Shown: piece by piece, positions 1 to 5,067 of the stretch
How positions within the stretch are numbered: position 1 is the first letter of the stretch
How the letters are laid out: each line of letters opens with the position of its first letter
The notes under the pieces: generated by a model
Told to the model about the DNA's origin: nothing
The model's input: the letters and a program-made list of their open reading frames with translations, nothing else
The model's database searches: none
Made by a program: the position numbers and the translations under genes
DNA from: an uncultured Prevotellaceae bacterium
Lineage (GTDB): Bacteria; Bacteroidota; Bacteroidia; Bacteroidales; Bacteroidaceae
Assembly (NCBI GenBank): GCA_946187025.1
Contig: CAMHPM010000118.1
Coordinates: forward strand, 1 to 5,827
DNA length: 5,827 nt
Direction: 5' to 3'

Positions 1-701
1 CCCGACATCGCAAAAAACATCTGCTTGACATCATTCAATTTATCCGTATCTGCTTGAGCAAGCAACTGAACAAACTGAATAGAATCAGCAGGGAAGAGCA
101 AATCGAAGTCAACCGGGCCAACCTTCTCCGCAACAAACCTGATTGGAAGAGCACATTCCTCTCCCCTGCTCATGGCATAAAGCAATGCAAGATGCCCGCC
201 AGCCGAAGTACCACTTATCGACATCTGTCGTAAGCTGATGCCACGTTCGGCAGCCTTATCAACAACCTTTGATATGCACTGCCCAATCTCAGACAGCATC
301 ATTGGCAACGAAGCTTCAGGATTATCAGGTTTTCCCAACAGAGAGTAATTCATGCTCACAGTCACCGCCCCACGCTTGGCATATCGTCGGCAAGCATAGT
401 GCTCATCAGCCTTGTCGCCTCCCATCCATGAGCCGCCATGAATGAACAACATCAAAGCTGCCGAATCAGCATTCTGCATATTTGCCGGCACAAACATGTC
501 AAACGCATTCAAAGTCTTGTCACCATAGCAAATATCCAGCATCACCGTTCCATCGGTATCATCCCAATCCTCAACATACCCACCATCACGCATAGCCTTA
601 CTCATCGAAAAAAACAGATATGCACCAATGCCTGCCACCAGCAAAACCAGCAGACCTACGACAACAAAGCCGAATTTCAATACCTTACGATTAATTTTCA
701 T
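1..701 (-). CDS. Membrane-anchored alpha/beta hydrolase (esterase/lipase type), C-terminal end cut off by the window
   Basis: A minus-strand frame stays open from an ATG at 701-699 to the window edge, giving 233 codons without a stop; the rest lies to the left. The start is well fixed because an in-frame TAA lies at 716-714, just upstream. Residues 1-9 are basic (MKINRKVLK) and are followed by one hydrophobic segment at about 10-31, which reads as a signal anchor, so the enzyme probably sits outside the cytoplasm on the inner membrane; a lipoprotein is unlikely because no Cys follows the segment. The oxyanion-hole motif HGGSW is at residues 88-92 and the nucleophile motif GTSAGGH (GxSxG) is at 164-170 with Ser166. 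This pattern fits the BD-FAE / acetyl-esterase / carboxylesterase group. The catalytic Asp and His would be expected further along and are not in view. Substrate unknown; acyl or acetyl esters of glycans or peptides are possible. It is transcribed divergently from murF, which does not by itself imply shared function. Confidence 0.85.
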   Translation of the reverse strand, partial: MKINRKVLKFGFVVVGLLVLLVAGIGAYLFFSMSKAMRDGGYVEDWDDTDGTVMLDICYGDKTLNAFDMFVPANMQNADSAALMLFIHGGSWMGGDKADEHYACRRYAKRGAVTVSMNYSLLGKPDNPEASLPMMLSEIGQCISKVVDKAAERGISLRQMSISGTSAGGHLALLYAMSRGEECALPIRFVAEKVGPVDFDLLFPADSIQFVQLLAQADTDKLNDVKQMFFAMS

Positions 702-720
702 ACGTTTCCAGTTTTATTGG

Positions 721-728
721 CAAAGATA
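721..728 (-). promoter_or_regulatory. Bacteroidota-type -7 promoter element for the hydrolase gene
   Basis: Read on the minus strand, positions 728-721 give TATCTTTG, an exact match to the TAnnTTTG -7 consensus of Bacteroidota sigma-ABfr promoters. Transcription would begin at about 714, leaving a leader of roughly 13 nt before the ATG at 701. The -33 box is poor: a T-rich stretch opposite 748-757 is the only candidate and its spacing is imprecise. The call rests on the -7 match and its placement; no experiment is implied. Confidence 0.6.
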
Positions 729-863
729 AGCAATAATATAATAACGATGAAACAAAACAGTGAAAAGTTGATGATGGGAAAGCAAAAACGGGTGTTTGAT
801 TGTTGCAATTCGTTATCTGCGTTTCATATTTTCATCATTCGTTTTTCATTTTTTCGTTATTCC

Positions 864-894
864 TTCGTCGTCTCGAACAAAACTCGTATCTTTG
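864..894 (+). promoter_or_regulatory. Bacteroidota-type promoter for murF
   Basis: TATCTTTG at 887-894 matches the TAnnTTTG -7 consensus. A weak -33 candidate, TTCG, is at 864-867, 19 nt upstream. Transcription would start near 900, leaving about 15 nt before the ATG at 916. The element decides the murF start: an upstream in-frame ATG at 796 would lie ahead of this promoter and outside the transcript. Confidence 0.65.
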
Positions 895-915
895 CATGGA
901 AAATTAGATAAGTAT

Positions 916-2199
916 ATGACACAGACAGAACAACTATACGCGCTGTTCGTGGCGCATCCGGTGGTTACGACCGACAGTCGTGACTGCCCCGAAGGGTCGA
1001 TATTCTTCGCACTGAAAGGCGAGACATTCGATGGTAACCAGTATGCACGGGCTGCACTCGAGGCTGGCTGCAGCTTTGCCGTGGTGGATAATCCTGAGTA
1101 TGCCGAGGAAGGCAATCCGCGCATCGTGCTGGTGGACGACTGCCTCACTGCCTTGCAGGACCTGGCTCGCTATCATCGCCGCAAACTCGGAATACCGGTT
1201 ATAGGCATCACTGGCACCAACGGAAAGACCACAACCAAGGAACTGACGGCTGCCGTGCTGGCAAAGAAATATAATGTGCTCTACACTCAGGGCAACTTCA
1301 ACAACCACATCGGAGTGCCTAAGACTCTGCTCCGACTCACCCACCAGCATCAGGTTGCGGTGATTGAGATGGGTGCCAACCATCCGGGCGAGATAAAGAC
1401 GCTGGTGAACATCGTGGAACCCGACTACGGACTCATCACCACCGTGGGTACTGCCCACCTGCAGGGGTTCGGCTCGTTCGAGGGGGTGCTACATACCAAG
1501 GGTGAACTCTACGACTACCTGCGTCTGCACGATGGTCATGCGTTTGTAGATGAGACCAACGAGCACCTCATGAGTATTGCACCGGGACTCCAGATGATTC
1601 CATACGGCAATGAGGGGACGGTGGAGTCGTGCGACCCATACATGAACATCAACTACGAAGGACGCACCATACACACGAAGCTCATCGGCGACTACAACAA
1701 GATAAACGTATTGGCAGCACTGGCCGTGGGTCAGCATTTCGGTGTGGAGCTCGACGACATGATCGATGCACTCGAGGCCTATACCCCGTCGATGGGACGT
1801 TCACAACTGAAGCAGACGGAGCATAACACCCTCATAGTCGATGCCTACAATGCCAACCCTACAAGCATGAAGGCCGCGCTCGACAACTTCCGTCACCTCG
1901 ACCTGAAGAACAAGATGGTGATACTGGGCGATATGGGCGAACTGGGCGAGGAGAGCCGCAAACTGCACAGCAAGGTGTTGCAGAAGGTTTATGAATGTGC
2001 GTTCCCTATGGCATGGCTCGTAGGCAATGAGTTTCGCGAAGCAGCCAAGGACCTGCCCGACTATTCGGCCAACATCCTCTTCTTTGCCGATGTTGACGAA
2101 GTGAAGGCGGCACTCGCAGCCAGCCCTATTGAAGGTCGCACAATCCTTATCAAGGCATCAAACTCGATGAAGTTGCACACGTTGCCAGAAGTGCTATAA
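916..2199 (+). CDS. murF: UDP-N-acetylmuramoyl-tripeptide--D-alanyl-D-alanine ligase (MurF)
   Basis: Cytoplasmic Mur ligase that uses ATP to join D-Ala-D-Ala to UDP-MurNAc-tripeptide, the last cytosolic step that builds the pentapeptide precursor of peptidoglycan. The product is 427 aa, somewhat shorter than the E. coli enzyme. Visible motifs in order: substrate-binding TTDSRD at 18-23; the ATP P-loop GITGTNGKTTTKEL at 97-110; GNFNNHIG at 126-133; EMGANHPGEI at 151-160; HTKGEL at 193-198, whose Lys195 matches the lysine that is carbamylated in Mur ligases; GDYNKINVLAAL at 258-269; the MurF hallmark DAYNANPTSM at 309-318; LGDMGELG at 337-344; and KASNSMK at 413-419 in the C-terminal domain, where many homologues have KGS. 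The frame is open from an ATG at 796, but the 40 extra residues are not Mur-like and the promoter at 887-894 lies inside them, so I place the start at 916. The gene stands alone, not inside a murE-mraY-murD cluster. No Shine-Dalgarno is evident. Confidence 0.96.
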   Translation: MTQTEQLYALFVAHPVVTTDSRDCPEGSIFFALKGETFDGNQYARAALEAGCSFAVVDNPEYAEEGNPRIVLVDDCLTALQDLARYHRRKLGIPVIGITGTNGKTTTKELTAAVLAKKYNVLYTQGNFNNHIGVPKTLLRLTHQHQVAVIEMGANHPGEIKTLVNIVEPDYGLITTVGTAHLQGFGSFEGVLHTKGELYDYLRLHDGHAFVDETNEHLMSIAPGLQMIPYGNEGTVESCDPYMNINYEGRTIHTKLIGDYNKINVLAALAVGQHFGVELDDMIDALEAYTPSMGRSQLKQTEHNTLIVDAYNANPTSMKAALDNFRHLDLKNKMVILGDMGELGEESRKLHSKVLQKVYECAFPMAWLVGNEFREAAKDLPDYSANILFFADVDEVKAALAASPIEGRTILIKASNSMKLHTLPEVL

Positions 2200-2232
2200 A
2201 GCCCTTTTAATTCACGTAGCGCGCTTTTTTTT
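2191..2232 (+). terminator. Probable intrinsic terminator of murF
   Basis: Positions 2191-2197 (GTGCTAT) pair with 2216-2222 (GTAGCGC) in a 7-bp stem containing two G-U pairs. Two nucleotides later comes a run of eight T at 2225-2232. The stem overlaps the last murF codons and its stop. The loop of about 18 nt and the wobble pairs make the hairpin only moderately stable, so the T tract is the stronger part of the evidence. Confidence 0.45.
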
Positions 2233-2242
2233 CATATTTATT

Positions 2243-2269
2243 ATTCATTATGCATTGTGCATTATGAAT
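2243..2269. repeat. Imperfect palindrome upstream of tRNA-Leu
   Basis: ATTCATTATGCA at 2243-2254 and TGCATTATGAAT at 2258-2269 are inverted copies matching at 11 of 12 positions, separated by TTG. The same block can also be read as overlapping direct copies of TGCATT and CATTATG. AT-rich elements built from CATTATG / TGCATT words are, to my recollection, frequent between genes in Prevotella-like genomes, so this may be a dispersed intergenic repeat; only one copy is seen here. It covers the -33 box of the tRNA promoter. Confidence 0.5.
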
Positions 2270-2284
2270 TATTTTGTAACTTTG
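2255..2284 (+). promoter_or_regulatory. Promoter of tRNA-Leu
   Basis: TTG at 2255-2257 and TAACTTTG at 2277-2284 match the Bacteroidota -33 (TTG) and -7 (TAnnTTTG) elements with a 19-nt spacer, the best-formed promoter in the window. Transcription would begin at about 2291, leaving a leader of about 20 nt for RNase P to remove before the mature tRNA 5' end at 2311. The TTG is the loop between the two arms of the palindrome at 2243-2269. Confidence 0.7.
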
Positions 2285-2310
2285 CAGCGTCAAACTAATG
2301 ATAACATAAT

Positions 2311-2392
2311 GCGCTTGTGGTGGAATTGGTAGACACGCTAGACTTAGGATCTAGTGCTTTACAGCGTGTAGGTTCGAGTCCTATCAGGCGTA
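2311..2392 (+). tRNA. tRNA-Leu, anticodon UAG
   Basis: The cloverleaf folds by hand. The acceptor stem GCGCTTG (2311-2317) pairs with CAGGCGT (2385-2391) over 7 bp, including two G-U pairs, with discriminator A2392. The D stem is GTG/CAC (2320-2322 / 2334-2336) with GG at 2328-2329 in its loop. The anticodon stem is CTAGA/TCTAG (2338-2342 / 2350-2354), and the loop CTTAGGA has anticodon TAG at 2345-2347, which reads CUA and, if U34 is modified suitably, other CUN codons. The variable arm has stem GCT/AGC (2356-2358 / 2363-2365), as expected of class II leucine tRNAs. The T stem is GTAGG/CCTAT with loop TTCGAGT at 2373-2379. The following bases are CAA, so CCA is not encoded and must be added after transcription. 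Confidence 0.96.
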
Positions 2393-2397
2393 CAAAA

Positions 2398-2442
2398 GAA
2401 GTCCCAAAGCTTTGAAACAGAGCTTTGGGACTTCCTTTTTTT
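2398..2442. terminator. Strong hairpin terminator, probably bidirectional
   Basis: GAAGTCCCAAAGCT at 2398-2411 and AGCTTTGGGACTTC at 2421-2434 form a perfect 14-bp stem with a 9-nt loop. On the plus strand, C and seven T (2436-2442) follow, which ends the tRNA-Leu transcript. On the minus strand the stem is followed by four T (opposite 2397-2394), so it can also end the MATE-DUF3737-mscS transcript, whose stop codon at 2443-2441 lies at the edge of the T tract. It separates two convergent units in under 50 bp. Confidence 0.92.
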
Positions 2443-4195
2443 ACTTGTTTGCCTGGTCTTCGGCAGGTATCTGCAAGTCGAGGTTCTGCCTGTGGGCAAA
2501 GATGTGCGGCGACATGATTTCCACTCCTGCCGTGTGGAACGAGTCGAGGATGTTCTGGTGCAGTGCGGAGTAGATGTCGGACAATGTCTCGGCTTTGCGT
2601 GTAAATGCGTTTATTTCATATTCCACATAGAAATCGTCGAGTGCTGTGATTCTCACAAATGGTTCAGGTTTCTTCTGTAGGCCTGGCGTCTTGTCGGCAG
2701 CCTCGATGAGCAATGCACGTATGTCGGCCCATTTCATGTCGTAGCCTATTGTGACCTTGGTGTGAACAATCACTCCATAGTTGTGGGCAGCGAAAGTGAA
2801 GTTCGATGTCTGCGAGCTGAGCAAGGTTGAGTTCGGTATGGTTATGACTTCGTTTTTACGTGTGCGCAATCTGGTTACGAGTACCGTTTTCTCTATCACG
2901 AAACCCTCTGTGTCACCATATCGAATGAAATCGCCTTTATGGAACGGACGCATATAAGTCATCACCATACCGGCCATGATATTGCCTATGATAGACGATG
3001 ATCCGAGCGATATGATGAGACCAATGAATACCGACACCCCTTCGAACACCTTCGATTCTGAGCCAGGTAGCAGCGGCCATATCATTACAATCATGAACGA
3101 GTAGCAAAGCAGACGTATGATGTAGAACGTAGGTTGAGCCCAGTCGGTGTAGAATCCGTTTATCTTGAGTCGTCCCGAGCCTACCTCATTGGCCAGATAT
3201 CGCAGTGCCATCACTATGTAGCGCATACACAGGATGATGATGATGATCTTGAAAAGGTTTGGCACGAAGCCCACCACCGATGCGAGTATGTCTTTCAGTG
3301 GGTTCCAAATATATCCGAACAAAGTATATGTGAGCGATTTTGTCTCTGGGAACACCGAGAAGAGCAGCGGAATGCTGATGATGAGCTGCATGATGATGAT
3401 GATAAGCCTGAGCAGGCGGAATGCAGCAAGGAACACGATTCCCTGTCGGTGTGGCGGCAGTATTTCGTAGGTCTTGATGCTCAACGGCTGGCTTATACGC
3501 AACAGGCGTCGTACCAGTCGTAAGCGCCAATGGCGGTAGAGCCAGTTGGTGAGCCAGATGAGCAATAATTGAACTACGATAATAATTACGACAAACAGGA
3601 GTCCGAGCAGTTTCTGCTGCAGGCCGTATTCGTCGTGCAGTTGCTTCACCTTGTCGCGTATTATAGCGCAATACTGTCCGGCCAGATCCTGACGTGTGGT
3701 GTTTTGCCAGAGGCCGTCGGTGTCGGTGATGCTGAGCACCATCTCGTCGGCCACCATGATGTCTGTTGAGTATTCACTGTCGAACACATAGATTGAATCG
3801 ACAAACAGCGTGATGCGTTTTCCGTAGCTCAGAATCTTGTCCTTTGCATACTCCACTCTCTGTTCGGGCAGAGTTCCACCCTTGCGCGCATAAATGACAA
3901 ACAATGTGTCGTCCTCAATTATGAGAGGCGAGCCTTCGGTGATGTTGCGCAATGAGTCGATTCGTGCCACACGGTTGGCTTGTCGTATCGAGTCTTCCCG
4001 GGCACTCTGTCCGCTCTTATCAAGTTGTTCCTGCATCATGATGCGTTGCAGTTCCAACTCCTGCACCTGACTCTGTAGTGCTTTCACGAGCGAGTCGGCT
4101 GGCACGACTGCCGAGTCGGCTGCCACCTCTTCCTGTGCTGTCATGATGGAAGCAAACATCATGAGGAGGCTCAATATGCAAATCCGTGTATTCAT
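2441..4195 (-). CDS. MscS-family mechanosensitive ion channel with periplasmic N-terminal domain
   Basis: Inner-membrane channel expected to open under membrane tension and release small solutes on osmotic downshock. The product is 584 aa, about twice the size of E. coli MscS. Residues 1-20 form a signal peptide (likely cut after MTA, before QEE). Residues 33-60 are heptad-like and Gln/Leu-rich, a probable short coiled coil. Residues 92-165 make a periplasmic domain with LFVIYARKGGTLPEQR, a pattern met in long MscS homologues. Hydrophobic segments lie at about 196-218, 252-282, 307-332, 354-377 and 383-415. The last contains the pore-lining Gly/Ala/Ser-rich helix (ISLGSSSIIGNIMAGMV, 395-411), followed by the beta domain with RPFHKGDFIRYGDTEGFV (416-433) and IPNSTLLSSQTSNFT (453-467). 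The frame is open up to an ATG at 4483, but those 96 residues are Arg/His/Gln-rich and overlap the neighbouring gene; the start at 4195 gives a clean signal peptide and a 17-nt gap. It is the last gene of the operon. Confidence 0.93.
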   Translation of the reverse strand: MNTRICILSLLMMFASIMTAQEEVAADSAVVPADSLVKALQSQVQELELQRIMMQEQLDKSGQSAREDSIRQANRVARIDSLRNITEGSPLIIEDDTLFVIYARKGGTLPEQRVEYAKDKILSYGKRITLFVDSIYVFDSEYSTDIMVADEMVLSITDTDGLWQNTTRQDLAGQYCAIIRDKVKQLHDEYGLQQKLLGLLFVVIIIVVQLLLIWLTNWLYRHWRLRLVRRLLRISQPLSIKTYEILPPHRQGIVFLAAFRLLRLIIIIMQLIISIPLLFSVFPETKSLTYTLFGYIWNPLKDILASVVGFVPNLFKIIIIILCMRYIVMALRYLANEVGSGRLKINGFYTDWAQPTFYIIRLLCYSFMIVMIWPLLPGSESKVFEGVSVFIGLIISLGSSSIIGNIMAGMVMTYMRPFHKGDFIRYGDTEGFVIEKTVLVTRLRTRKNEVITIPNSTLLSSQTSNFTFAAHNYGVIVHTKVTIGYDMKWADIRALLIEAADKTPGLQKKPEPFVRITALDDFYVEYEINAFTRKAETLSDIYSALHQNILDSFHTAGVEIMSPHIFAHRQNLDLQIPAEDQANK

Positions 4196-4212
4196 AGTCT
4201 TTGTTGTTTGTT
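4196..4212 (-). promoter_or_regulatory. A/C-rich translation leader of the MscS gene
   Basis: The 17-nt spacer between the DUF3737 stop and the mscS start reads, in the mRNA sense, as an A- and C-rich run (AAACAAACAACAAAGACT just before the ATG). It lacks GGAGG, in line with the A-rich, Shine-Dalgarno-free leaders usual in Bacteroidota. It is too short to hold a separate promoter, so mscS should be read from the upstream genes' transcript. Confidence 0.45.
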
Positions 4213-5067
4213 TTAAGTTGTACTTATCTTGCAATCGGCCGGTGCCTTTATGTTCTGGTCGATTATGATTTCGCCAATGCTGCCGGCTTGTATGCTTCCG
4301 GTGCGCGGGTTCTTCACGCTGGTGATGTGTCCCTTCACGTCGGCTCTCACCTCGCTGTACTCGAATGCGAGGTCGGCGTCGGGACCGAACGTGCAGTTTT
4401 CGAGCACCAGGTTGTGGGCATAGCACAGTGGTTGTGTGCCTTCGATATGACAGTTCACGAGTCGCAGGTTGTGGCTGTGCCATCCCAGGTACTCTCCGCT
4501 GACGGTCGAGTCATATACGGTCACGTTCTCCGTGTTCCAGAAGGCATCCTTGGTGTTGAGTGTCGAGTTGCGTATGACGATGTTCTTTGCATACTGGAAC
4601 GAATAGTTTCCGTTCAGCTTGAAGTGGTCTATCTCGATGTCCTGGCAGTGCATGAATATGTAGTCGGCATGGTCGGCCTCCACATTTTCGAGGCGTATGC
4701 CCTTGCAATGCCACAGGGTTTCGGCGGCGTTGGGCAGATTTACGTTGGTGAGGCTCAGGTCTTCCATGTCGCGGAACATCTTCGGGGCCTCGACCAGCGT
4801 GTCGCGCATGTCGAGATGTTTCGAGTACCACAGCGCAGCCCTTGCTCCTTCGGTGAATTTGCAGTCTTTCACCGTGAAGCCATCTACGTGCCAGAACGGG
4901 TATTTGCCTTCGAACCGGCACTTGACGGCATCGATGTCGCTACACTCTTTCAGGGCCGATTCGCCCGCATGTATCGTCACCTGCTCCAGACGCAGGTGGT
5001 GTGAGGCGAAGAGTGGTCGCTCGCCTCCGAATTCAGTTTGTCTTATTATTGTCTTGTTTGTTTCCAT
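4213..5067 (-). CDS. DUF3737-type beta-helix protein of unknown function
   Basis: Complete 284-aa protein that I recognise as a DUF3737-family member; no biochemical role is known to me. It has no signal peptide or membrane segment, so it should be cytoplasmic. The sequence is a solenoid. A unit of hydrophobic/aromatic residues (FW, LW, MF, LW, FM, FQ, FW, GW, LC), then four residues, then hydrophobic-x-hydrophobic-x-Asp/Asn, returns with the reference column at residues 59, 80, 99, 119, 139, 158, 177, 196 and 215, a spacing of 19-21. This is what a right-handed parallel beta-helix of about nine coils looks like. The N-terminus (residues 1-25, with GGERPLF at 14-20) and a tail after 240 cap it. 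The ATG at 5067 is the only sensible start, since the next Met is residue 87. It overlaps the end of the MATE gene by 35 nt and lies 17 nt before mscS. A surface of aligned Trp/Tyr/His could bind a carbohydrate or polymer, but that is speculation. Confidence 0.85.
   Translation of the reverse strand: METNKTIIRQTEFGGERPLFASHHLRLEQVTIHAGESALKECSDIDAVKCRFEGKYPFWHVDGFTVKDCKFTEGARAALWYSKHLDMRDTLVEAPKMFRDMEDLSLTNVNLPNAAETLWHCKGIRLENVEADHADYIFMHCQDIEIDHFKLNGNYSFQYAKNIVIRNSTLNTKDAFWNTENVTVYDSTVSGEYLGWHSHNLRLVNCHIEGTQPLCYAHNLVLENCTFGPDADLAFEYSEVRADVKGHITSVKNPRTGSIQAGSIGEIIIDQNIKAPADCKISTT

Noticed and set aside
438..911. Plus-strand open frame of 157 codons spanning the hydrolase 5' end and the intergenic region
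   Set aside because: It runs antisense to the hydrolase, whose GTSAGGH and HGG motifs are clear, then through the divergent promoters. The His/Ile/Asn-rich product has no domain.
934..1458. Minus-strand open frame inside murF
   Set aside because: Antisense shadow of a well-supported gene; no family pattern.
2200..2310. Possible small gene or regulatory RNA between murF and tRNA-Leu
   Set aside because: The 110 bp are accounted for by a terminator, an AT-rich palindrome and the tRNA promoter; no start-to-stop frame of useful size or further structure is seen.
4511..4921. Second minus-strand frame within the DUF3737 gene
   Set aside because: Frame-shifted reading of the same strand, Arg/His-rich, with no sign that DUF3737 is disrupted.
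4201..5004. Plus-strand open frame of 267 codons opposite the DUF3737 gene
   Set aside because: It mirrors a gene with clear family pattern and operon spacing. Its own product is a Val/Leu/His-rich quasi-repeat that simply reflects the beta-helix periodicity of the other strand, with no recognisable domain or promoter.
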